DNA from: CAYNNQ01 sp051748085
Lineage (GTDB): Bacteria; Desulfobacterota; Desulfovibrionia; Desulfovibrionales; Desulfonatronovibrionaceae
Reading direction: 5' to 3'
Assembly: GCA_051748085.1 (NCBI GenBank)
Contig: JBNJHA010000036.1
Location: 1 to 21,650 of the forward strand
DNA: 21,650 nt
This document shows, piece by piece, positions 14,042 through 21,344 of the stretch. Numbering within the stretch: position 1 is the stretch's first letter; every line of letters starts with the position of its first letter. Below the pieces are notes generated by a model that was not told the DNA's origin, searched no databases, and was given only the letters and a program-made list of their open reading frames with translations. Both the position numbers and the translations under genes were made by a program.

Positions 14042-14057
14042 TGGCACAGGGATTGCT
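14042..14057 (+). promoter_or_regulatory. sigma-54 (RpoN) promoter of amtB-glnK
   Basis: TGGCAC-AGGGA-TTGCT matches the consensus TGGCAC-N5-TTGCW, with exactly 10 bp between the invariant GG and GC. The transcript would start near 14068, giving a ~115-nt leader. Known pattern: amtB-glnK units in many proteobacteria are switched on under nitrogen limitation by NtrC and RpoN. Confidence 0.85.
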
Positions 14058-14181
14058 TCCTGTTATTTCAATTTTGTCATTTTTCATGGCCGGGCTGCTC
14101 AGAAGTAAATAGAAACGTTGTCTGCTTCAGGGCGGCAATGCATGAAACAATCGTACCGCCATTTATAAGGAGGTTACAGAA

Positions 14182-15399
14182 GTGAACGCAGCAGATACCG
14201 CTTTTATTCTTTTATGTTCAGCCTTTGTGATGTTGATGACACCCGGGTTGGCATTGTTTTACGCCGGCATGACCCGCAGTAAAAACGTGCTCAGCACAAT
14301 CATGCAGAGTTTCATAGCCCTGGGTCTGATTACCATGGTCTGGATTCTCTGGGGGTATTCACTTTCATTTGGAAAAGATATCGGAGGCGTAATCGGAGGG
14401 CTGAACTTTCTGGGACTGGCAAACGTCGGCATGGAGCCCAATGCAGACCTTGCCGGCAATATTCCTCATATGGCTTTCATGATATTCCAGTGCATGTTTG
14501 CCATTATCACCCCGGCCCTGATATCCGGAGCCTTTGCCGAGCGCATGAAGTTCAGCGCTTTTCTCATATTTTCAGTTGCGTGGTGTACTCTGGTTTACAG
14601 TCCCCTTTGTCACTGGGTATGGGGCGGCGGCTGGATGGGTGCCATGGGCGCCCTTGATTTTGCCGGAGGCGCGGTTGTTCATATGAGTTCCGGCGCTGCG
14701 GCACTTGCCGCCGCCATTGTTATCGGAAAACGCAAAGGCTATGGAAAACGTTCTTTTATTCCTCATAATCTTCCCATGACAGTTCTGGGAGCCGGCCTTC
14801 TCTGGTTCGGTTGGTTCGGGTTCAACAGCGGAAGTGCTCTGGCAGTAAACGGTCTGGCCGCCAATGCCTTTGTGACAACTCATATTGCGGCCGCTGCCGC
14901 AGCTCTTTCATGGATATTTGTGGAATGGAAACACCACGGGATGCCTACCACCCTTGGCGCGGCTTCAGGCGCTGTGGCGGGCCTGGTTGCCATAACTCCC
15001 GCGGCAGGCTTTGTGGGCACAACTTCCGCCCTGATTATCGGTCTGGTGGCCGGCGGACTTTGTTATTTCGGAGTAACGGCCAAATCCCGTTTCGGCTATG
15101 ATGATTCTCTGGATGTTGTGGGGATCCACGGTCTGGGCGGTATCTGGGGCGCTCTGGCAACAGGACTGTTTGCTTCAACCGCCATTAATCCGGACGGCGC
15201 TGACGGCCTTTTTTTCGGTAATCCAGCCCAGCTCTGGATTCAATTCGTATCGGTTGTTGCCACCTGCGTATTTTCCTTTATTGTAACTTATATCATATTA
15301 AAAGTCCTGAACAGCTGGATCGGCATAAGAGTCACGCCTGAACAGGAAGAGGCAGGAATGGATATTTCCCAGCACAGCGAAACAGGTTATCAGTCATAA
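14182..15399 (+). CDS. amtB: ammonium transporter (Amt/MEP/Rh family)
   Basis: 405 aa with a GTG start, supported by AAGGAGG at 14167-14173. The N-terminus MTPGLALFYAGMTRSKNVLS is the Amt hallmark. Pore and site residues are visible: Asp159 in GALDFAGG, His167 in VVHMSSG and His316 in GIHGLGGIWG, the last two being the twin-His pair 149 residues apart. Eleven hydrophobic helices are expected in the inner membrane. The C-terminal tail VTPEQEEAGMDISQHSETGY is the conserved cytoplasmic segment gated by the PII partner. Nothing resembling a cleaved signal peptide precedes TM1. The adjacent PII gene (26 bp downstream) and the sigma-54 promoter indicate ammonium scavenging under nitrogen limitation. 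Confidence 0.97.
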   Translation: MNAADTAFILLCSAFVMLMTPGLALFYAGMTRSKNVLSTIMQSFIALGLITMVWILWGYSLSFGKDIGGVIGGLNFLGLANVGMEPNADLAGNIPHMAFMIFQCMFAIITPALISGAFAERMKFSAFLIFSVAWCTLVYSPLCHWVWGGGWMGAMGALDFAGGAVVHMSSGAAALAAAIVIGKRKGYGKRSFIPHNLPMTVLGAGLLWFGWFGFNSGSALAVNGLAANAFVTTHIAAAAAALSWIFVEWKHHGMPTTLGAASGAVAGLVAITPAAGFVGTTSALIIGLVAGGLCYFGVTAKSRFGYDDSLDVVGIHGLGGIWGALATGLFASTAINPDGADGLFFGNPAQLWIQFVSVVATCVFSFIVTYIILKVLNSWIGIRVTPEQEEAGMDISQHSETGYQS

Positions 15400-15425
15400 C
15401 AGATAGATAAGTCAGGAGAAAAACA

Positions 15426-15764
15426 ATGAAAAAAATAGAAATAATAACAAGACCGTTCAAACTTGATGAAGTAAAGGAAAGCCTGACCGCCCTTGGCATA
15501 AAAGGAATGACCGTTTCGGAAGTAAGGGGTTTCGGCAGACAGAGAGGACACAGGGAAGTATATCGCGGTGCCGAGTACATGGTTGATTTTGTGGGAAAAA
15601 TTAAGATAGAAGTTGTCGTGGATGATGCGATGCTGCCCAGAGCACTGGACGCCGTTCAAAATGCGGCCAAGACCGGAAAAATAGGAGACGGCAAAATTTT
15701 TATTATCCCTGTCGATGACGTGATGCGGATACGCACAGGCGAAAGCGGCGACGAAGCTGTGTAA
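15426..15764 (+). CDS. glnK: nitrogen regulatory protein PII
   Basis: 112 aa, standard length. The N-terminus MKKIEIITRPFKLDEVKESL, the T-loop REVYRGAEYMVDF with Tyr51 (the uridylylation site) and the C-terminal GKIGDGKIFIIPVDD and MRIRTGE match PII. The trimer binds ATP/ADP and 2-oxoglutarate and plugs AmtB when nitrogen is plentiful. The name glnK is chosen from its position after amtB; sequence alone does not separate GlnK from GlnB. GTCAGGAG lies just before the ATG. A terminator follows 37 bp after the stop, and glnD, whose product would modify Tyr51, comes next. Confidence 0.96.
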   Translation: MKKIEIITRPFKLDEVKESLTALGIKGMTVSEVRGFGRQRGHREVYRGAEYMVDFVGKIKIEVVVDDAMLPRALDAVQNAAKTGKIGDGKIFIIPVDDVMRIRTGESGDEAV

Positions 15765-15800
15765 GATCAATATCTTTTTAATAAATTCAAGATATTATAG

Positions 15801-15823
15801 AGCCCTGCATTGCGGGGCTTTTT
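15801..15823 (+). terminator. Rho-independent terminator after glnK
   Basis: An 8-bp stem agccctgc/gcggggct (one G-U pair) with loop att is followed by five T. Confidence 0.85.
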
Positions 15824-15837
15824 AGTAACTTGCATAT

Positions 15838-15911
15838 CAGCCCTGCACCCGGCAGCAGACAATAGCATTTGGACGTCAGCAATACGGATAATACGGATGG
15901 GTGCAGGGCTG
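15838..15911. repeat. 13-bp perfect inverted repeat between glnK and glnD
   Basis: cagccctgcaccc (15838-15850) and gggtgcagggctg (15899-15911) are exact inverted copies around a 48-nt loop that contains a tandem atacggata/atacggat. It begins 15 bp after the glnK terminator, shares agccctgc with that terminator's stem, and lies 41 bp before the glnD start. It may act in the glnD leader or be a mobile-repeat remnant. Confidence 0.65.
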
Positions 15912-15952
15912 CATAATTGCGGCGAACCGCTTTAGTTCAGGAATAAATCTGC

Positions 15953-18583
15953 ATGCTTGACGAATTAAAACAATTTCTTGCACTTTTTGAACAACAATGT
16001 CCGCAAAAACACAGCGGGACAGAGCTCATCAGATATGTGACGGAGTCTTTTGATAAATACTTCAGATGGGCTGTAAACAAATTTCCGGGTGAAAAAGACC
16101 CGGATAACCCCTTTATTCTGCTTGCCGTTGGCGGATATGGGCGTCAGGAACTCTGCCTGTGTTCGGACAGAGATGTTTTGCTTGTGTTTGAGAATCATGT
16201 TCCGGAATGGGCCGGTGAATTTGCGAGCTGTCTTTTCACTCCCCTCTGGGATTTAAAACAGGATGTTGCCCATGCAGTAAGAACAGCGGATGAATGCATC
16301 GAACTGGCGCAAAATGATCCGGAAACAATGATAAGTCAGTGGGAGATGCGTTTCCTGGCAGGTTCACGGCAATTTTATGAATCGTTCAGCATTTCCGTTG
16401 AGAATAATGTTCGTTCCAGTAAAGATAAGCTCTTGGGAATATTCAAGGAACAGTTTTTTAAGGCGGGGGATCCGGCCGGACTGGGACTGCTTGAGCCTGA
16501 TCTGAAAAACTCTCCGGGCGGACTGAGAGATATTCACCGGGTTTTCTGGGCGGCAAGGCTTCGGGACGGAATTGACATTTTTGAAGAACTTGAAACCGCT
16601 GGTTCTCTGCCTGTTTCGGAGTTTGCCGACCTGAAAGTGTTCAGGGACAGGCTGATTCAGACAAGAAATCACCTGCACTGTCTGGGCAAAAGGAAAAACG
16701 ATGTACTTTACCTTGAAATGCAGCCGGATATCGCCTCCTGCCTGGGATATTCAGGCAGCGACCATCAGTCGGACGTTGAGCTGTTCCTGGCGGAATTTCA
16801 GGACTGTATTGACGGAGTACGTGCCATATGCGGTTCATACTGGCGGTCACTGCAAAACATAAGACAGGGGCATGATGTCCCCTGGGAGGTTGATGAGGGC
16901 ATTGCAGAACAAAAAGGGGAGCTGGGCTTTGCTTTCCCGGAATCTGTTGTGTCCGAGCCGTCCATTGTATTCAGGCTTTTTACCCAGTCGGCTCAGACCG
17001 GACTGCCTTTGTCCTGGGAGACCAGAAGACTTTTGCGTGACCTGACGCACTCGCTTAATAAGACTGAGCAGACCAATATGGACTCATGTGCGAGTCGGCA
17101 CACTGATTCCACAAAAAACAATTCAGCCGGGGCAATGTTCCTTGAAAAAGAAATGTGTAATAATCCTCTGCTTTTTCTGGATATTCTGGGCCTGCCTCAT
17201 GCGGCAGGCGCATTGAATGAGATGCTTGAAACCAGAATCCTGGGGGCGTTGTTTCCCGATTTTGCCCGTGTAAGGAATCTTGTTCAGTATGACACTTATC
17301 ATATTCATCCGTGCGGACGTCACCTGGTCACAACTTTCGGCTATGTCAAACAGGCTGAAAGAACCGGACTGCCCGAAGACTTATGCCTGGGACTTCGCAG
17401 TGACAAATGTCTGCTTCTTGCCGCTCTTTTTCATGATATCGGCAAACCTTATCCTGATCACGCGGCCCGGGGAGCCGCAATTATGTCTGATATCTGCTCA
17501 TGTCTGGGGCTCTCGGAGGAAGACACGGCTGACATTGTTTTCTGGGTAAAAAACCATCTTCTTCTTGTGGAGACGGCTTTCAGAAGAGACATCGAGGATC
17601 ACAAGGTTATCACTGATCTGGCCTTAAAGGTTAAAACGATTCGACGTCTTGCAGGATTGACGATTCTGACATGGGCGGATTCAAAGGCTACCGGGCCAAG
17701 GGCATGGTCTAAATGGCACCGGTCTGTTATCAATGAGCTTTTTTTCAAGGTATTGTCCGTGTTGGAAAGGGGTTTGTTTGCAAGACCCTATGCCATTGAG
17801 AGTCTGGAAACCGTAAAAGAAAAACTGCTCAGAACTCAAAACGACAAATTTGATGACGCTGAACTCTCCCGTTTACTTGAGGCCATGCCTCCTGATTATC
17901 TTTTGCAGTTTTCTGTAAAAGAACTTGAAAATCATCTGGAATTAGTCAGGAGACTGTTTTTTCCTTCAAATGCAGATGAGTTTGCAATTCATTTTGAAAA
18001 AGACTCCCCTTCGGAGAATTTTCATCAGATAATATTTGTGGGCGAAGATTCTCCGGGACTTTTTTTCAGGCTGTGCGGAGCTGTTTCTCTGGCAGGTTTT
18101 AATATCCTCAGTGCCCAGATCAACGTCTGGGATAAAGGGATCGTAGTAGATGTATTGCAGGTTTCAGGGCAGGTGGACCCGCTTTATCCTGATGAAAAGA
18201 GAAAAAGAATAGAAGAAAATATTCGCCGTATTTTTGAAGACAGACTTGACCCTGCTGAAAAATTATCAGCCATTCAGTTAAAAACACCCAGCACCTTACT
18301 TCCCGGTGTGCACAACGATTCCCAGGTCTGTCTGAATCAGGAAGAGTCTGAATTCTGGACAATTATAGAAACCAAATCCTATGACCGCATCGGACTTCTG
18401 TATTTTCTCGGCAAATGCCTGAATGACCTGAGACTGGATATCGGACGGGCACTAATTGCAACCCATTCGGATCAGATTGTGGATGTGTTTTATGTAGTCG
18501 AGCGTGGTGGGGGCAAGGTAAATGGAAGTGACAGGGAAAAAGAGATTGTCTGTGCCCTGCAGGAAGTTCTGGACTATGAGTAA
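15953..18583 (+). CDS. glnD: [protein-PII] uridylyltransferase/uridylyl-removing enzyme
   Basis: 876 aa, full length. Domains in order: nucleotidyltransferase with GGYGRQELCLCSDRD (residues 60-74); GlnD-type linker with LEPDLKNSPGGLRDIH (~179-194); HD hydrolase domain with ALFHDIGKPYPDHAARG (~489-505) and a later WVKNHLLL; and two ACT domains starting near 690 (FVGEDSPGLFFRLCGAVSLA) and 800 (IIETKSYDRIGLLYFLGKCL). It attaches UMP to Tyr51 of PII at low glutamine and removes it at high glutamine. It lies behind the glnK terminator, so it may have its own promoter in 15824-15952; none is obvious. The start has a modest caggaat site 12 bp upstream. Confidence 0.96.
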   Translation: MLDELKQFLALFEQQCPQKHSGTELIRYVTESFDKYFRWAVNKFPGEKDPDNPFILLAVGGYGRQELCLCSDRDVLLVFENHVPEWAGEFASCLFTPLWDLKQDVAHAVRTADECIELAQNDPETMISQWEMRFLAGSRQFYESFSISVENNVRSSKDKLLGIFKEQFFKAGDPAGLGLLEPDLKNSPGGLRDIHRVFWAARLRDGIDIFEELETAGSLPVSEFADLKVFRDRLIQTRNHLHCLGKRKNDVLYLEMQPDIASCLGYSGSDHQSDVELFLAEFQDCIDGVRAICGSYWRSLQNIRQGHDVPWEVDEGIAEQKGELGFAFPESVVSEPSIVFRLFTQSAQTGLPLSWETRRLLRDLTHSLNKTEQTNMDSCASRHTDSTKNNSAGAMFLEKEMCNNPLLFLDILGLPHAAGALNEMLETRILGALFPDFARVRNLVQYDTYHIHPCGRHLVTTFGYVKQAERTGLPEDLCLGLRSDKCLLLAALFHDIGKPYPDHAARGAAIMSDICSCLGLSEEDTADIVFWVKNHLLLVETAFRRDIEDHKVITDLALKVKTIRRLAGLTILTWADSKATGPRAWSKWHRSVINELFFKVLSVLERGLFARPYAIESLETVKEKLLRTQNDKFDDAELSRLLEAMPPDYLLQFSVKELENHLELVRRLFFPSNADEFAIHFEKDSPSENFHQIIFVGEDSPGLFFRLCGAVSLAGFNILSAQINVWDKGIVVDVLQVSGQVDPLYPDEKRKRIEENIRRIFEDRLDPAEKLSAIQLKTPSTLLPGVHNDSQVCLNQEESEFWTIIETKSYDRIGLLYFLGKCLNDLRLDIGRALIATHSDQIVDVFYVVERGGGKVNGSDREKEIVCALQEVLDYE

Positions 18584-18651
18584 CAAATAACAGGGCCTCT
18601 GCCCCCCCTCCGGATAAGTCGGCATTTTTGTTATTCCGGGTGGTTATTTGT
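18583..18651. repeat. 9-bp inverted repeat between converging genes
   Basis: acaaataac (18583-18591) and gttatttgt (18643-18651) pair exactly; ccgga/tccgg can pair inside. The repeat spans the gap between the glnD stop and the stop of the convergent minus-strand gene, so it could serve as a shared terminator. There is no clean T-run directly after the stem. Confidence 0.4.
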
Positions 18652-18943
18652 CCGGCTCAATTTGTCTTGCTGTATGACATCCACAGGTTTGATTGTACTT
18701 TGGAGAATCAAAATATTTTCTATATGGAATCATCCATATGGCGCACGACGTAATCCAGACTAAACTGCCTATTATAGTAAAAATGTCCCCGTTTTTAATA
18801 CCTGATACAATAAATATCGCACCGGAAAAACAAAACCCGATTAAAGCAACAAGTTCTAATCTCCAGTCTTTTTCATATTTTTTTGTTCTGTTCGAATTGC
18901 TCAGATCCAATTTCTCATTAATTTGCGCCATACACATATCCAT
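18644..18943 (-). CDS. small two-helix membrane protein, unknown function
   Basis: 99 aa; not recognised with confidence. A charged N-terminus (INEKLDLSNSNRTKKYEKDW) precedes two adjacent hydrophobic helices, LVALIGFCFSGAIFIVSGI (~32-50) and IFTIIGSLVWITSCAIWMIP (~54-73), joined by KNGD. A Cys- and Pro-containing tail follows. The spacing of the helices is loosely like YrhK-type proteins, but this is a weak impression. No good ribosome site precedes the ATG at 18943; ATG codons at 18931 and 18925 are alternatives. In its own direction an attC-like site lies 70 bp upstream, so it may be a captured gene cassette (inference). Overlapping open frames on the plus strand (18693-18947) have no such features. 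Confidence 0.55.
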   Translation of the reverse strand: MDMCMAQINEKLDLSNSNRTKKYEKDWRLELVALIGFCFSGAIFIVSGIKNGDIFTIIGSLVWITSCAIWMIPYRKYFDSPKYNQTCGCHTARQIEPDK

Positions 18944-19012
18944 ATAATCGGGTTTTTAATTGACTTCCGAGATTATCATTTCCATTTTTTGCCTTGTTCC
19001 AAAACCAGTCGG

Positions 19013-19070
19013 GCATAACGGCATGAGCTAAGGCGCGCGGTTTATCCGGTCGCCTTGAGCTCCTTGCCGG
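19013..19070 (-). other. integron attC-like folded site, degenerate
   Basis: cggcatgagctaaggcg (19019-19035) pairs with cgccttgagctccttgccg (19051-19069) around a 15-nt loop, leaving one unpaired C and a short bulge, as in attC bottom-strand folds. Next to it lies gcataac (19013-19019); read on the minus strand this is GTTATGC, close to the GTTRRRY core. The matching core on the other side is not preserved (ggagaaa). No integrase gene is in the window. Confidence 0.4.
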
Positions 19071-19095
19071 AGAAATTTTTCCCCGGGTCTTTTTG

Positions 19096-19245
19096 TTACA
19101 AACGACAGTCCAGCCCCTGTTGCCATTGCTGCGCATTGGCAGGAGGGCAGAAAATGAAAACGATACCGCTCTGCGGATCAAGGTGTGTGATAAATTTTTC
19201 GACCAGAATGTATATCCCGCCGCACACAACGACCAGTGCCGTCAA
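19096..19245 (-). CDS. possible 49-codon membrane peptide (TTG start)
   Basis: From a TTG at 19245 the minus strand reads LTALVVVCGGIYILVEKFIT and then HLDPQSGIVFIFCPPANAQQ, ending WQQGLDCRL with a TAA at 19096. The first 20 residues form a plausible membrane helix and the rest looks protein-like. There is no ATG and an in-frame TAA lies six codons upstream, so it may be a truncated gene. Its stop is 26 bp before the attC-like site, the usual cassette arrangement. I do not recognise the family. Confidence 0.35.
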   Translation of the reverse strand: MTALVVVCGGIYILVEKFITHLDPQSGIVFIFCPPANAQQWQQGLDCRL

Positions 19246-19302
19246 AACAACAATACTTTACTGATCAGGCTGCTTGTGCAGTATTGAGCTGCAATCGCAA
19301 TT

Positions 19303-19382
19303 CCTGCAAAAGGGAGCCGTTTGCAAAAAATCCAGGAGCAAGTGGCCGCCACCAGAGTTTATTTGGTTCTCCTATTTGCAGG
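19303..19382. repeat. 14-bp inverted repeat in gene-poor stretch
   Basis: cctgcaaaagggag (19303-19316) and ctcctatttgcagg (19369-19382) pair at 12 of 14 positions. The loop contains a second perfect hairpin, gtggc-c-gccac. It lies within the 18944-19577 region, which has no well-supported gene. Confidence 0.5.
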
Positions 19383-19464
19383 TATAAAGCAGGCGTTGGA
19401 AATTAAGCCTGCAACAGCAAAAAAGTACGCGGCTGCTGTAAAAATATTCTTCTATTAATCATCC

Positions 19465-19521
19465 CCAACGTCCCGGATCACCGGCGGTGGTCATAAACTC
19501 TTCCTGATCATTGCGCGTTGG
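19465..19521 (-). other. second possible attC-like site
   Basis: ccaacg (19465-19470) pairs with cgttgg (19516-19521) and an inner gatca/tgatc can pair, with unequal small loops between. The two end cores fit YYYAAC/GTTRRR but each misses the seventh consensus base. This is weak on its own; it is listed because it lies ~395 bp from the better site at 19013-19070 in the same orientation. Confidence 0.2.
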
Positions 19522-19577
19522 CACCGTAGGTAAATAATTGGAGCGTGATTATCAAGTAAATTAATTCCGCCGGACTC

Positions 19578-21059
19578 TCAGGTGCCGCAGAAGGTGCGCG
19601 TAACCACCTCGTGCGCCTCCGGCGGTCCGGCATACTGGTGAAGATCTTTGTTTTTAGTCCATGGATATTTACCTACTTCAAGCATATCAAAAAATACACT
19701 GTCGTCACCAGCGTAAGATGACTCTATGGCCCGCTCAACCTGATGATTTCTCGGGATGTAGAGGGGATTAACGCTGTTTAAATTATCAATGTCAGGAGAA
19801 AGATCTTTCCACCTGGATATGAAATGTTTTAAATCAGGGCTTACCGGATAAAAATCTGTTTGCCCGCTGTAGAGTTCAGGCAGGTACCTGAAAGCCAAGG
19901 TAAAATCGAGCTGCTCCTTTTCCAGATAGTCCAGAAAAAGTGTTACGACTTCGGATGCGGCGGATATTTCATCGGCATTTGCGGAACTGCGAGACTTGGT
20001 CTCTTTTGTTGTATTGTCAGCGGCTGTGACACCCAATTTGGCAGCCATTTTCCGCTCCCGTGCCGCTTTAAAATAATCCGGACTGTCCCGGAGAGCTCCG
20101 GTCAGCATATCAACCGCCTTTTTTTCGTCACTGTCAACAAGCGGTACAAAGCAATCCGCAAGGCGATAGATATTCCAAAGGGCGATTGGTATTTGATTGT
20201 TATAGGCATATCTGCCGCCTTGGTCAATTGAGCTGAATACTTTATTATGGGAAAAAGCATCCATAAATGCACAAGGTCCGTAGTCAATGGTAATACCCAC
20301 AGCCGAAAAATTATCCGTATTCATTACTCCGTGAATAAATCCCAGAGCAAGCCATGATGCAACTAGTTCCGACTGTCTCTGGGTAAGAGACCTAAGAAGT
20401 CCCATGCATTTATCAGGGGAAGGCAAATCCTTTAATTCAGGATAAAAACGATCAACAACATAGTCTAAAAGTATTTCCACCGCCTCAAAGTCATTTTTAA
20501 ATGCGAAATACTGAAAGGTTCCCACCCGCACATGACTTTTGGCCACCCGGGTAAATACCCCGCCGGGCTCGGGTCCATCTTGCCTGTCAACTTCTTCTCC
20601 GGTTCTGACCGCGGCCAGGGCGCGAGTGGTCGGGACGCCTAAGTTGGCCATCGCCTCACTCACCAGGTACTCTCTAATTACCGGACCGAGAGCCGAGCGG
20701 CCGTCCCCTCCTCTGGAAAAGGAGTTCCGTCCGGAACCCTTGAGCTGTATATCGTATCCCGCGGTCTCACCCAGAAGATGGGCTCGGCCATCACCAAGTA
20801 CCGGTGCCGGATGGCCGAACTGATAGCCGGCGTAGCCCTGGGAGATCGGCTGCGAGCCGGGAAGTATTTTTTGACCGGAGAAAATACCGGCCAGATCATT
20901 GTCGCTTAGGTTTTCAGTTGTAATACCGAGTTCTCCGGCCAGGCCGTAGTTGAAGGCCAGAAGCGTCGGATCAGCAAATGAGGTCGGCATATTTCTTTCA
21001 TAAAAACGCTCCGGGAGGCTTGCATAGCTGTTGTTAAAATTAATCACGGATTTTTCCAT
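19578..21059 (-). CDS. selO: protein adenylyltransferase SelO (YdiU/UPF0061, pseudokinase fold)
   Basis: 493 aa, full length. An AAGGAAATT site precedes the ATG at 21059. Family motifs: NYGLAGELG..., SQGYAGYQFGHPAPVLGDGR (74-92), DIQLKGSGRNSFSRGGDGRS (103-122), FIHGVMNTDNFSAVG (241-255) and TIDYGPCAFMDAF (257-269). By alignment of motifs Asp249 would be the catalytic base, and Asn250 and Asp259 the metal ligands. Known function: AMP transfer to Ser/Thr/Tyr of target proteins in redox stress responses. The C-terminus ends TFCGT: Cys491 sits near the position where animal SelO carries selenocysteine. It faces away from the RAYT gene's direction of entry and has no operon partner. Confidence 0.96.
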   Translation of the reverse strand: MEKSVINFNNSYASLPERFYERNMPTSFADPTLLAFNYGLAGELGITTENLSDNDLAGIFSGQKILPGSQPISQGYAGYQFGHPAPVLGDGRAHLLGETAGYDIQLKGSGRNSFSRGGDGRSALGPVIREYLVSEAMANLGVPTTRALAAVRTGEEVDRQDGPEPGGVFTRVAKSHVRVGTFQYFAFKNDFEAVEILLDYVVDRFYPELKDLPSPDKCMGLLRSLTQRQSELVASWLALGFIHGVMNTDNFSAVGITIDYGPCAFMDAFSHNKVFSSIDQGGRYAYNNQIPIALWNIYRLADCFVPLVDSDEKKAVDMLTGALRDSPDYFKAARERKMAAKLGVTAADNTTKETKSRSSANADEISAASEVVTLFLDYLEKEQLDFTLAFRYLPELYSGQTDFYPVSPDLKHFISRWKDLSPDIDNLNSVNPLYIPRNHQVERAIESSYAGDDSVFFDMLEVGKYPWTKNKDLHQYAGPPEAHEVVTRTFCGT

Positions 21060-21344
21060 ATAATTTCCTTAGGATATAGCTGCATAGCTGAAGCAAATAC
21101 CAGTCCTTGTCCACGAGTATCGACTTGAATCGACCCTGAAAGACATGCCCGGTTGTGTTCCCTGCCGTCTGGGAAAAGGCGGGGATATATCCCGCTTAGC
21201 TGGCGCATGCCTGCCGACAGATATGGTGGTCCGGAATTAAGACAACAATGCAGCCTCTTTGCATGCATGGATAATACAGGTCAACTGTATTAATCTGTAT
21301 TAGTTCCGACTAGATCCAAAACCCATACTGCAAAGCCCTGCGAA
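21060..21344. other. gap between RAYT remnant and selO, with palindromes
   Basis: Contains gcggggatatatcccgc (21179-21195, palindromic but for one extra g) and the hairpin aatacag-gtcaa-ctgtatt (21273-21291). No gene is supported; a 74-codon minus frame at 21044-21268 has no recognisable features. The palindromes could relate to the adjacent RAYT gene, but no GTAG-headed REP was recognised. Confidence 0.4.

Noticed and set aside
18693..18947. 84-codon plus-strand ORF opposite the small membrane gene
   Set aside because: The minus-strand frame has two clean membrane helices and a normal terminus; this one looks like its shadow and has no ribosome site.
18918..19229. 103-codon minus-strand ORF (MCAAGYTFWSK...)
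   Set aside because: It reads through the attC-like fold and overlaps the 5' end of the 99-aa gene; its residues are Arg/Ser-rich and low in protein-like character.
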